From DATCVA01 sp036567205 (GTDB lineage: Bacteria; Pseudomonadota; Gammaproteobacteria; Burkholderiales; Burkholderiaceae_B): 18,244 nucleotides of DNA. Position numbers and translations under genes: made by a program. The notes under the pieces were generated by a model. It had not been told where the DNA came from and made no database searches. It was given only the letters and a program-made list of their open reading frames with translations. This document shows, piece by piece, positions 7,420 to 15,029 of the stretch (positions are counted from its first letter, which is position 1; every line of letters begins with the position of its first letter). The stretch is taken from contig DATCVA010000296.1 of assembly GCA_036567205.1 (NCBI GenBank), positions 1 through 18,244 on the forward strand. Reading direction: 5' to 3'.

Positions 7420-9261
7420 ATGAATCTCAAACTCTCCCGGCACGCGCTTGCCGTTATCTCCTGTTTCGCCCCATTTGCCGTCACAGCTCAAACCACCTCA
7501 CCCGTTCCGCAACTGGAAAACGTCGTCGTCACCGCCAGCCGTTCAGCCCAGCTGCAAAGCAAAGTGCTGGGCGACGTCACGGTTATCGACAAAAAAGAAC
7601 TTGAACAAGCCGGCCAAAGCAGCGTAGCGGAAGTATTGTCCAGGCATCATGGCATTGAGTTCGCTACCAACGGCGGCCCACAAACCACGACCAGCGTGTT
7701 TTTACGCGGGGCCAACGCCAACCACACCCTGGTTCTGGTCGACGGCATCCCCGTAAATAGCGCCACCACCGGAACTGGCGCACTAAACGCCATTCCCACA
7801 GCCAGCATCGAACGCATCGAAGTACTGCGAGGATCAGCCAGCAGCCTGTATGGCGCGAACGCCATTGGCGGCGTCATCAACATTATTACCAATCAAAGCT
7901 CCGACAAGCCATTTTCGGCCCATGCCTCGACCGGGTATGGCACGTACGGGACCAGCAAAAGCAGCGCGGGCATTGCCGGCAGCGCCGACGGCTGGACCTA
8001 CAGCCTGGGCAGCTCTTACGAGCAAAGCCGCGGGTTTAATGCCACCGACGGCGCATTAAGCTACGCCAACAACGACGACAAAGACAGCTACTACTCACGC
8101 AACCTGCGCGGCTCTTTGGGCTATGAGTGGCAAGAAGGACAGAAGCTAAGCGTACAAGCCTATAACTCGCGTATAAACGGCGGCTACGACAATGCGCAGG
8201 CAGACGCGTTCAACGATCGCGCCATCCAGACACAGGAAATTTACAGCGTGGCCAGCGAGAACCAGTTGGCTGATTACTGGAAGAGCACGCTGCGCTATGC
8301 GTACACAGACGATAAATACAAAGACATCAGTTTGTTTGGCGACTCCACCACTCGTAGCCAGCAACATCAATACACATGGCAAAATGACTTTACCTTAAGC
8401 GATACTCAAAAAGTAGTGGTCGCCTATGAGCACCTGAACCAGCGTGTCTCTACAGACCCATTCGCCACGTATACGCACGCAAAACGCCATAACAATGCCT
8501 TCACCGGCGTTTATACAGGCGATTTTGGTTCGCACCATCTGCAAGCCAGCGCGCGCAACGATCACGACTCACAATTCGGCGACGCCACGACAGGTGGCCT
8601 GAGCTATGGCTATGACCTGACGTCGAAGCTGCGCGGTTACGTGGCGGCCAACACCGGTTTTAAAACACCCACATTCAGCGATTTATACGCGCCAGCCTCA
8701 TGGGGTGCAAACCCTGACCTGAAGCCGGAAAAATCCCGCAACGTCGAGGTGGGGCTGCGCTACACGGATGACAGTACCAGCCTGGGCGTCGTGGCGTACC
8801 AGAACAAAGTCCGCGATCTGATTGCGTTCGACAGCCCTACCTTCACAGCACAGAACGTCGACCGGGCTACCTTGCGCGGCATTACACTAACTGCGCAACA
8901 ACGCTTGGGCGACACCACACTAAACGCCAGCGCCGACTTCCAGGATCCCCATAACGACGCAACCGGCAATCAGTTAGCCCGCCGCGCAAAACAAATTTAT
9001 CGCCTTAGCGCCGACCATCGAATCAAGGAATGGACTCTGGGTACGGAATACATGTTTACCGGTAAACGCTACGACGACCCGCAAAATACGCGGCGGCTGG
9101 GCGGCTACAGCCTTTGGAACCTTACCGCCAGCTACGACGTAACTAAAAGCGTAGCCGTTCAACTTCGCTGGAATAACGTACTGGACAAGGACTACAACAC
9201 CGCCTATGGCTACAACATGCCCGGTTCCAACGTGTTTGTTAACGTAGCATGGCGCATGTAA
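7420..9261 (+). CDS. btuB: TonB-dependent outer-membrane vitamin B12 receptor
   Basis: BtuB imports cobalamin across the outer membrane using TonB energy. From ATG 7420 the product is 613 residues. A signal peptide (1-23, ending VTA before Gln24) is followed by a TonB box, ENVVVTAS, at about 33-40. A plug domain contains FLRGANANHTLVLVDGIPVN, RIEVLRGSASSLYG and NAIGGVINIIT, and a 22-strand-type barrel follows with alternating aromatic strands. The length matches E. coli BtuB (about 614 with its signal peptide). I chose 7420 because the upstream GTG at 7288 lies in the riboswitch. The barrel ends in VNVAWRM, so the terminal residue is Met rather than the usual Phe or Trp. The B12 specificity call rests on the riboswitch, on btuF and on the B12 genes across the divergent promoter. 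Confidence 0.93.
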   Translation: MNLKLSRHALAVISCFAPFAVTAQTTSPVPQLENVVVTASRSAQLQSKVLGDVTVIDKKELEQAGQSSVAEVLSRHHGIEFATNGGPQTTTSVFLRGANANHTLVLVDGIPVNSATTGTGALNAIPTASIERIEVLRGSASSLYGANAIGGVINIITNQSSDKPFSAHASTGYGTYGTSKSSAGIAGSADGWTYSLGSSYEQSRGFNATDGALSYANNDDKDSYYSRNLRGSLGYEWQEGQKLSVQAYNSRINGGYDNAQADAFNDRAIQTQEIYSVASENQLADYWKSTLRYAYTDDKYKDISLFGDSTTRSQQHQYTWQNDFTLSDTQKVVVAYEHLNQRVSTDPFATYTHAKRHNNAFTGVYTGDFGSHHLQASARNDHDSQFGDATTGGLSYGYDLTSKLRGYVAANTGFKTPTFSDLYAPASWGANPDLKPEKSRNVEVGLRYTDDSTSLGVVAYQNKVRDLIAFDSPTFTAQNVDRATLRGITLTAQQRLGDTTLNASADFQDPHNDATGNQLARRAKQIYRLSADHRIKEWTLGTEYMFTGKRYDDPQNTRRLGGYSLWNLTASYDVTKSVAVQLRWNNVLDKDYNTAYGYNMPGSNVFVNVAWRM

Positions 9262-9298
9262 TTCCATTGGCATAAGGCGGACTGGCACACTCCCCGGC

Positions 9299-10165
9299 AT
9301 GAGGCACAACATTATTACTAAGCTTTTATACTGCCTCGCGCTGGCGGCCGGAGCGGCTTTAGCTCCGGCCGCCAGTCTTGCCGCCCCAACCGCGCACCGG
9401 CATCCCGAACGGGTCGTCGCGCTAACCCCCCATATAACCGAACTTCTTTTCGCTGCCGGAGCGGGCAATAAAATTGTTGCCACCGTTAGCAGCAGCGACT
9501 ACCCGGCTGACGCACGAAACATTCCGCTGATTGGCGACGGCATGAACGTCAACGTCGAAAAAATCGTCGCCTTGAAACCCGATCTTGTAATCGCCTGGCA
9601 ACCGTCCGGCGCGGCCCGAACACTGGCGCCCATACTGGCAAAACTGGGCATTCCCGTAATCTATTCAAAGCCTGAAACGCTTCGGGACATTCCCGGCCAA
9701 ATCATAAAATTCGGTCAAATCTTTAATACCCAGGCCATCGCCGGCCCAACTGCCGAACGCCTGAACCAGCGCCTGACGGAACTTGAAGAACAATACTCAC
9801 GCCGCCCTGCCGTCAACGTCTTCATCGAAGTAGGCAGCGCCCCCCTTTACACCATCGGCGGCGACCCGCTGCTTAACGACGCGCTACGTAACTGCGGGGG
9901 CGTCAACATCTATGCCCGCTCCGCCCTCGCTGCCCCTCAAGTCAGCACGGAAGGTGTCCTTATCCAACAACCTGACGTCATCATTACCGCCGACATCGAC
10001 CCCGAAAAACTCGCGGCGCGCCGCCAGGAATGGGCCAAACTACATCTGCCCGCCGCTATCCTGGGCCACATCTACGCCATAGACCCCGACGCCTTATTCC
10101 GGCCCGGCCCGCGGCTGATCGAAGCAACCGAACACCTTTGCCAATACCTGGACCGGGCTCGCTAA
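9299..10165 (+). CDS. btuF: Periplasmic cobalamin-binding protein, BtuF-like
   Basis: This 288-residue ABC-transporter binding protein would take cobalamin from BtuB to an inner-membrane BtuCD complex. A signal peptide covers about residues 1-29 (SLAA before Pro30). The mature part starts with RVVALTPHITELLFAAGAG (38-56), then SSDYPADARNIPLIGDG and VEKIVALKPDLVIAW, the standard first lobe of helical-backbone metal-chelate/B12 binding proteins. The second lobe includes YTIGGDPLLNDALRNCGGVN and a C-terminal FRPGPRLIEA. Glu48 is a candidate for one of the surface glutamates that dock onto BtuC arginines. It lies 37 nt after btuB and is probably in the same riboswitch-controlled transcript. No btuC or btuD follows, so the permease must be elsewhere. 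A haem- or siderophore-binding role is possible on sequence alone. Confidence 0.85.
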   Translation: MRHNIITKLLYCLALAAGAALAPAASLAAPTAHRHPERVVALTPHITELLFAAGAGNKIVATVSSSDYPADARNIPLIGDGMNVNVEKIVALKPDLVIAWQPSGAARTLAPILAKLGIPVIYSKPETLRDIPGQIIKFGQIFNTQAIAGPTAERLNQRLTELEEQYSRRPAVNVFIEVGSAPLYTIGGDPLLNDALRNCGGVNIYARSALAAPQVSTEGVLIQQPDVIITADIDPEKLAARRQEWAKLHLPAAILGHIYAIDPDALFRPGPRLIEATEHLCQYLDRAR

Positions 10166-10315
10166 GTCGTCAAGAAAAACACCAGAGACATACTAATAAC
10201 TCATATCGACCCATGACATTTTTAAATGTCTCGTTTCCAAATAGGAAGTACTCATACTAAAAACACACTCCTATACTCAAAGACGGTCTACAAAAAGAGA
10301 ATCAGGAGACGAACA
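10166..10315 (+). promoter_or_regulatory. A/T-rich spacer with presumed promoter of the catabolic cluster
   Basis: This 150-nt gap is visibly richer in A and T than the flanking genes. It contains a perfect inverted repeat (10215-10230), a possible -10 TATACT at 10272-10277 without a good -35, and the AGGAG ribosome site (10304-10308) of the next gene. No terminator for btuF is recognisable. A promoter here is expected from the change in function, but the hexamers are weak. Confidence 0.4.
10215..10230. promoter_or_regulatory. Perfect palindrome, candidate operator
   Basis: GACATTT, two T residues, then AAATGTC: a perfect 7-bp inverted repeat with a 2-nt centre. It stands about 86 nt upstream of the first Bug gene and just ahead of the possible -10 region. 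The size and spacing fit a dimeric regulator site (LysR, GntR or TetR type). With no T-run after it, a terminator is less likely. No regulator gene for the cluster is visible in the window. Confidence 0.4.
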
Positions 10316-11311
10316 ATGACAAATAAGCTAATACGGCTTACGGTAAAAGCACCAGCGGGCGCCATTGCTTTACTGGTGGTGCTGGTAACAGCAATGTCCC
10401 CGGCCCATGCCCAGTACCCCGAAAAAGAAATACGCCTCGTCGTGCCTTACGCCCCGGGCGGCTCCGCAACCACATCAGCCAGGCTTTTCGCCGACAAGCT
10501 AGCCAAAGAACTCGATCAGAAAGTTTACGTAGACAACAAAGGCGGTGCCAGCGGCGCCATCGGCGCCTCATTTGTCGCCGACGCTCCTGCCGACGGCTAC
10601 ACCCTTCTCTATTCGTCCGCCGCCATGATGACCGTCAACCCGGCACTGTTTGGCGAACAGCTTAAATACAAAGTGAGCCAGTTTGCCCCTATCGGACTGG
10701 CCAACACCTTTGCCAGCGTACTTTTCGTCAATAAAGACTTCCCGGCCAAAAACCTGAAAGAGTTTATTTCTTACGCTAAATCCACCCCTGGCACCATCAC
10801 CTTCGGCTCGGCAGGCCCCGGAAGCTCTGGACATTTGTGGGGAGAGCTTCTAAAGAACCGCGCAAACATCGACATTCGGCATATTCCGTACAAAGGGACG
10901 GCTCCCGCACTGATCGACGTCATCGGCGGCCGGATCAGCTTTGTAGTTGACGCTGCCGTTGCCGGACAAGAACAACTGAAAGCCGGGAATTTACGGGCTA
11001 TAGCCGTTACGTCAGATTCCCGGATAGCGACGCTTCCCGACCTTCCTACATTTGCCGAATCCGGTTTAAAAGGTTTTGAGCCACTTAACTGGTACGGAAT
11101 CTTTGGCCCTGCCGGAACCCCCAAAGACGTCGTCAAAAAAATTAACTCGGCCATAGCGGCGGTAGCATCCGATACGGATTACAAAGAAAAACTCATGACA
11201 CTCGGCATGGGCTCCATCCAGAATTCTCCTGAACAACTTAAAGCGCGTATTGAATCCGACTCAAATCACTGGGGATCGGTCATCAAAACCGCCGGAATTT
11301 CAATTCAATAA
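10316..11311 (+). CDS. Bug-family tripartite tricarboxylate transporter (TTT) substrate-binding protein, copy 1
   Basis: This is a periplasmic binding protein of the Bug/TctC family, which capture carboxylates or amides. From ATG 10316 (AGGAG 7 nt upstream) it has 331 residues. A signal peptide of about 32 residues ends AHA before Gln33. Then come the family landmarks EIRLVVPYAPGG, GGASGAIGASFVADAPADGYTLL, TFGSAGPGSSGHLWGEL, HIPYKGTAPALIDVIGG and FEPLNWYGIFGPAGTP. The first ligand-binding loop reads GGSATTSARL, so the usual acidic residue (GGxxD) is absent, unlike the second Bug here. No TctA/TctB membrane partners are nearby, as is common for Bug proteins in Alcaligenaceae. It is the first gene of the putative catabolic cluster. 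The ligand is unknown. Confidence 0.92.
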   Translation: MTNKLIRLTVKAPAGAIALLVVLVTAMSPAHAQYPEKEIRLVVPYAPGGSATTSARLFADKLAKELDQKVYVDNKGGASGAIGASFVADAPADGYTLLYSSAAMMTVNPALFGEQLKYKVSQFAPIGLANTFASVLFVNKDFPAKNLKEFISYAKSTPGTITFGSAGPGSSGHLWGELLKNRANIDIRHIPYKGTAPALIDVIGGRISFVVDAAVAGQEQLKAGNLRAIAVTSDSRIATLPDLPTFAESGLKGFEPLNWYGIFGPAGTPKDVVKKINSAIAAVASDTDYKEKLMTLGMGSIQNSPEQLKARIESDSNHWGSVIKTAGISIQ

Positions 11312-11331
11312 CAACATCAAAAGGGGTCAGA

Positions 11332-11667
11332 ATGATCAAAAGCATTTCGCTGCTCTCGCGTAAAGAAGGGATTTCCCATGAGGAATTCATGCAGCACTGG
11401 ATCGAAAAGCACGCGCCGCTGGCACACGCCGTACCCGGCCTGAGGCGATACTTGCAGTCGCACATTATGGAAGAGCGTTTCCGGCCCGACATTCCCACGA
11501 TTGAGGGCGAAGTCGATGGCATCGCCGAGCTCTGGTATGACAACCTTGACGCTCTCAAAAAGGCCAATCAGTCGCCCGAAGCAAAACGTCTTCATGAAGA
11601 CGGGGCCACATTCATCGGCAAGATCAAAACATTTACCGTTGTCGAAAATACCATCATTGGCGAATAA
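11332..11667 (+). CDS. EthD-domain (dimeric alpha-beta barrel) protein
   Basis: This small cytoplasmic protein of 111 residues has the EthD-family pattern: MIKSISLLSRKEGISHEEFMQHWIEKHAPLA, with FxxHWxxxHAPL at 19-30, then PGLRRYLQSH, and a C-terminal segment with AELWYDNLDALKKANQSPEAKRL. EthD-like proteins adopt the ferredoxin-like dimeric fold shared with ring-modifying and lactone-isomerising enzymes. EthD itself is needed for ethyl tert-butyl ether degradation in Rhodococcus, with an unclear role. No signal peptide is present. It lies 20 nt after the first Bug gene with an AAGGGG ribosome site, between two transport receptors, which points to a role on the same substrate. The reaction cannot be stated. 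Confidence 0.82.
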   Translation: MIKSISLLSRKEGISHEEFMQHWIEKHAPLAHAVPGLRRYLQSHIMEERFRPDIPTIEGEVDGIAELWYDNLDALKKANQSPEAKRLHEDGATFIGKIKTFTVVENTIIGE

Positions 11668-11710
11668 AACGGCAGCCTGGCCATATCGACAAGCTCAAAG
11701 GAGACGGGTC

Positions 11711-12673
11711 ATGATGAAAAGATTACTAGTAGCTGCAGTTGCCACGATAGGGCTTTTGTCAGCCGCCACAGCACAAACCTGGCCAACGCATGCCATTACC
11801 TATATCGTACCCTTCCAGGCCGGCGGCTCAACCGACACCCTTAGCCGCATTCTTTCCGACAAGCTGAAAGACAGACTGGGACAGCCCGTGATCATTGAAA
11901 ATCGAGGCGGCGTGGGTGGAATGATAGGCGTGGCTCATCTGGCCAGCTCCGCCCCCGATGGCTACACCATCGGTCTGGGCAACTCGGCATCGCACACCAT
12001 TACACCCAACATCCAGACCAAGGTCCCCTATGACCCGAAAGCCGACTTTACACCCATCTCTCTATTGGCCGAATACGCCAACATCCTGGTTGTAAACCCG
12101 CGCATGCCAGCCACGGATTTGAAGAGCTTTCTAAAGCTGGCCAAAGAGCGTAAAGGCAAACTTACCTACGGCTCGTCCGGCGTCGGCTCCAGCAACCACC
12201 TCAGCAGCGAGTTACTGGCCAGCAAAGCCGGCGTCAAATTCACCCATATACCCTACAAAGGCAATACACAGGCCATGACTGACGTGGTGGCAGGCCATGT
12301 GGACTGGATGTTTGCCACGGCCTCTGAAGTGGCGCCATTCGTCAAGTCCGGCCAGGTACGCGCTTTGGGCACTTCGGGGCTTAAACCTGAAGCCTTGTTG
12401 CCCCAAGTGCCTCCAATATCACAAACCTTGCCGGGCTATGAGGTCATCGGCTTTATGGCTTTGTTCGCGCCGGCCAATATACCTTCCACGGTCGCAAACC
12501 GGCTGAACAAAGAAGTCAACGCCGTCCTTGCCTTACCCGACATTGCCGAAAAATACGCGGCCATGGGGCTTAAGGCCGTGCCAAGTACGCAACAACAGCT
12601 GGCACAACGCGTCGCCCAGGACTATGACCTTTGGAAGAACGTCATTAAGGAAGCAGGCATCAAGCCCGAGTAA
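11711..12673 (+). CDS. Bug-family TTT substrate-binding protein, copy 2
   Basis: This second periplasmic Bug/TctC receptor has 320 residues from ATG 11711, with AAAGGAG 7 nt upstream. A second ATG follows directly. The signal peptide is about 21 residues (ATA before Gln22). The canonical ligand loop VPFQAGGSTDTLSRIL keeps the Asp missing in copy 1. Other landmarks are RGGVGGMIGVAHLASSAPDG, YGSSGVGSSNHLSSELLA, HIPYKGNTQAMTDVVAG and FMALFAPANIPS. The two copies are clearly diverged, so this is not a recent tandem duplication. Any start further upstream would run into the EthD gene. It lies 43 nt after that gene and 56 nt before the dehydrogenase pair. The substrate is unknown, probably a carboxylate. 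Confidence 0.93.
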   Translation: MMKRLLVAAVATIGLLSAATAQTWPTHAITYIVPFQAGGSTDTLSRILSDKLKDRLGQPVIIENRGGVGGMIGVAHLASSAPDGYTIGLGNSASHTITPNIQTKVPYDPKADFTPISLLAEYANILVVNPRMPATDLKSFLKLAKERKGKLTYGSSGVGSSNHLSSELLASKAGVKFTHIPYKGNTQAMTDVVAGHVDWMFATASEVAPFVKSGQVRALGTSGLKPEALLPQVPPISQTLPGYEVIGFMALFAPANIPSTVANRLNKEVNAVLALPDIAEKYAAMGLKAVPSTQQQLAQRVAQDYDLWKNVIKEAGIKPE

Positions 12674-12729
12674 TCCCTGAGCCGCCCGGCAATGCATCAA
12701 CGATTTAACAGGAAACAAAGAAAATTCAC

Positions 12730-13872
12730 ATGACATACCCAGATGAAACGGAAGTTCTGCTCGAAAGCTCGGCACAACACTTCCTGGCGCACGAATTTAA
12801 AAGTGAGCGATTACGCAAAATCTATAACGGCACGGCCGCGTATGACCGTGACTTCTGGGTACAACTAGCGGAGCAGGGCTGGTTGTCACTGCGCTTGCCC
12901 GAGAACCTAGATGGCAGCGGTCTTACCGTCCGCCACCTCGGCATAGTGGCCAATGCTTTTGGCCGCCACGCGGTACCGGAACCGTTCGTAGCCTGCTCGC
13001 TGGTTCCGGCCGTCCTGGCTGCAGAACTGGCAATAGAATCGCGTTGGGACAACATCACCAGCGGCCTGATCGACGGAAGCTACATCGTCACTCTGGCATG
13101 GCAGGAACATTCCCAGCAGCTTGATGGCGCGCCACAGTCTGTGGTTGCAACCACCCAAGGCGATAACTACGCGATCACCGGAACAAAATACGGCGTGGTT
13201 GCTGCCAGATGGGCAGACGCATTATTGGTCAGTGCACAGCTAGACGAAAATTCCGCCTTGTTTCTGATTCCACGCGACACGTCCGGCATGACAATCGACG
13301 AACACGTAACCAGCGATGGAGGGACTGTCGCGACGGTATGCCTGCAAGATGTCAAGGTCGCCGAACAGTCCTTGCTGGCACAAGGCACTGATTTGCTGCG
13401 GGCCATGAGCCTGGCACGTGACGAGGCCACACTGGTAACAGCCGTACAGCTTACCGGCATGGCCACGGCTGCGCTTGAGATTACGCTGGATTACCTGCGC
13501 ACGCGCGTTCAATTCGACCGGGTCATCGGCAGCTTCCAAAGCTTACAGCACATGGCCGTCGACGTCCGAATTCAACAAGCCCTGGCCCGAGCTGCTTGCC
13601 GTAGCGCCGAGCGCTGCCACGAAACAGCCCCTTCAGAACCTGCGACCCGGCAGGCCATCGCGGCCGCCAAGGCGCGCGCATCGGACGCCGCTCTGACAGC
13701 CGGCCGATTTGGCGTCCAGGCACATGGCGCAATCGGCTATGCCGCCGAGGCAGAGATCGGCCTATACCTGAAAGGGGCGCTGCGATTGGCTGCCTATTGG
13801 GGCACAAGCGCACAAAACCGCAAGCGCTATGGCGAACTGGCCGATGCCGCGCCCCGGGAGAATTCACAATGA
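12730..13872 (+). CDS. Acyl-CoA dehydrogenase-family subunit, FAD-binding half (alpha-like)
   Basis: A 380-residue protein of the acyl-CoA dehydrogenase family. The N-terminal helical domain (about 1-115) contains DRDFWVQLAEQGWLSLRLPE. The middle beta domain (about 118-210) lacks the usual TEPxAGSD flavin/substrate loop and reads AWQEHSQQLDGAPQ instead. The C-terminal helical domain keeps the cofactor-binding set: RTRVQFDRVIGSFQSLQH (257-274) and VQAHGAIGYAAEAEIGLYLK (329-348). No catalytic glutamate is evident at either known position. Its stop overlaps the ATG of the next dehydrogenase (ATGA, 13869-13872). The complementary motif content suggests a hetero-oligomer like the mycobacterial ChsE-type alpha2beta2 dehydrogenases. 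The AGGAAA upstream is rather far from the ATG, so initiation may be weak. Confidence 0.88.
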   Translation: MTYPDETEVLLESSAQHFLAHEFKSERLRKIYNGTAAYDRDFWVQLAEQGWLSLRLPENLDGSGLTVRHLGIVANAFGRHAVPEPFVACSLVPAVLAAELAIESRWDNITSGLIDGSYIVTLAWQEHSQQLDGAPQSVVATTQGDNYAITGTKYGVVAARWADALLVSAQLDENSALFLIPRDTSGMTIDEHVTSDGGTVATVCLQDVKVAEQSLLAQGTDLLRAMSLARDEATLVTAVQLTGMATAALEITLDYLRTRVQFDRVIGSFQSLQHMAVDVRIQQALARAACRSAERCHETAPSEPATRQAIAAAKARASDAALTAGRFGVQAHGAIGYAAEAEIGLYLKGALRLAAYWGTSAQNRKRYGELADAAPRENSQ

Positions 13873-15026
13873 GCAGAATCGACATGAATACATTGAGCAA
13901 CGAAGACTTCCGTACAACCTGGCGAACCTGGATAGAAGCCAACTACACTTCGCCGCTACGCAATCCACTCGAGAAACTCACCGGAGAAGAGGCGCGAACC
14001 TGGCTCAAGGCCCAGTACCGCGATGGCTGGCGGGCGCCAAGTTTGCCGGCGGAGCATGGCGGCATGGGTTTGTCGCGTGCAAAACAGCTGATTTATCAGG
14101 AAGAACTTGACCGCTACGGCGTGGCCAGGGCCATGGACCATGGTTTGCGCATGGTTGCGCCCGTGCTGTTGCGCCATGGCAGCGAACAACAAAAAAACTA
14201 TTATTTACCGCGTATCCTGGCTTGTGAAGACGTCTGGTGCCAGGGGTACTCCGAGCCCAATGCCGGGTCGGATCTGGCCAACCTGCGAACCTCGGGACGG
14301 GTCGAGGGTGACACTCTGGTCATTAATGGCCAAAAAATCTGGACCTCGCTCGCCACCGACGCCAACATGATCTATATGCTTGTGCGTACGGGTACGGGGC
14401 CAAAGAAGCAGGAAGGCATCACCTTTGTGCTGGTACCCGTCGATACACCCGGAATCCGCATCCGTCCCATACGCACACTGGCGGGCGACGAACATTTTTG
14501 TGAAGTGTTCTTTGACGAAGTTGTCGTTCCACTGGAAAACGTAGTGGGTGAATTGGGGCAGGGCTGGTCCGTCGGCAAGGCTTTGCTCGGCTTCGAGCGC
14601 TATAGCCATGGCTCGCCCGAACTCATTCTGTACGCATTGAAGGTGTTCGAACAAACTGCAGCCGCCATGGGCGAGCTCAAGTCCGAAACCTATCGTGAGC
14701 TATTCAACCGTTACGATTGCGATGTCAGGGACTCAACCTCGCTGTATGAGCAAGTCTGCGAAGCGGCACTGAACGGCCAGGCTGCCGACGAAGACTTCTC
14801 GATGCTAAAGCTTTTCAATGCGGAACTACTGCAACGAATAAGCGAATCAGCGACGGAACTGGCGGGTCAATGCGGCGGCATCGTCGGAACCGCGCCCCAG
14901 CTTGGCCTGCCCCACGACCTTGAGTGGCTATACATGATCACACGCCCCGTCACTATCTTTGGCGGCACGGCCCAAGTACAGCGCAACCTGCTTGCTACAC
15001 GCGCACTTAAATTACCTAAAAGCTGA
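13869..15026 (+). CDS. Acyl-CoA dehydrogenase-family subunit, catalytic half (beta-like)
   Basis: A 385-residue partner acyl-CoA dehydrogenase. The start at ATG 13869 overlaps the previous stop by 4 nt and has CGGGAG 8 nt upstream. The middle-domain loop CQGYSEPNAGSDLANLRT is intact (from about 124), followed by NGQKIWTSLA. In the last domain LLGFERYSHGS places Glu243 where the isovaleryl/long-chain type keeps its catalytic base. The medium-chain position reads TIFGGTAQVQRN, with Gly in place of Glu. The FAD-contacting RxxFxR helix found in its neighbour is missing (here RELFNRYDCDVRDSTSLYEQ), and the QxxGGxG loop is degenerate (QCGGIVGTAP). It therefore probably works only with the upstream subunit, introducing an alpha,beta double bond into an acyl-CoA. 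The substrate is unknown, perhaps branched or cyclic. Confidence 0.9.
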   Translation: MSRIDMNTLSNEDFRTTWRTWIEANYTSPLRNPLEKLTGEEARTWLKAQYRDGWRAPSLPAEHGGMGLSRAKQLIYQEELDRYGVARAMDHGLRMVAPVLLRHGSEQQKNYYLPRILACEDVWCQGYSEPNAGSDLANLRTSGRVEGDTLVINGQKIWTSLATDANMIYMLVRTGTGPKKQEGITFVLVPVDTPGIRIRPIRTLAGDEHFCEVFFDEVVVPLENVVGELGQGWSVGKALLGFERYSHGSPELILYALKVFEQTAAAMGELKSETYRELFNRYDCDVRDSTSLYEQVCEAALNGQAADEDFSMLKLFNAELLQRISESATELAGQCGGIVGTAPQLGLPHDLEWLYMITRPVTIFGGTAQVQRNLLATRALKLPKS

Positions 15027-15029
15027 ACA

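Noticed and set aside
10226..10315. Upstream start for the first Bug gene
   Set aside because: It would add 30 basic residues before a good signal peptide and starts within the palindrome; ATG 10316 has AGGAG at proper spacing.
11501..11710. Upstream start for the second Bug gene
   Set aside because: It would overlap most of the second half of the EthD gene and bury the signal peptide; ATG 11711 has AAAGGAG 7 nt upstream.
13797..13868. Upstream start for the second acyl-CoA dehydrogenase
   Set aside because: It overlaps the conserved C-terminus of the first dehydrogenase; the ATGA overlap start at 13869 has a good ribosome site.
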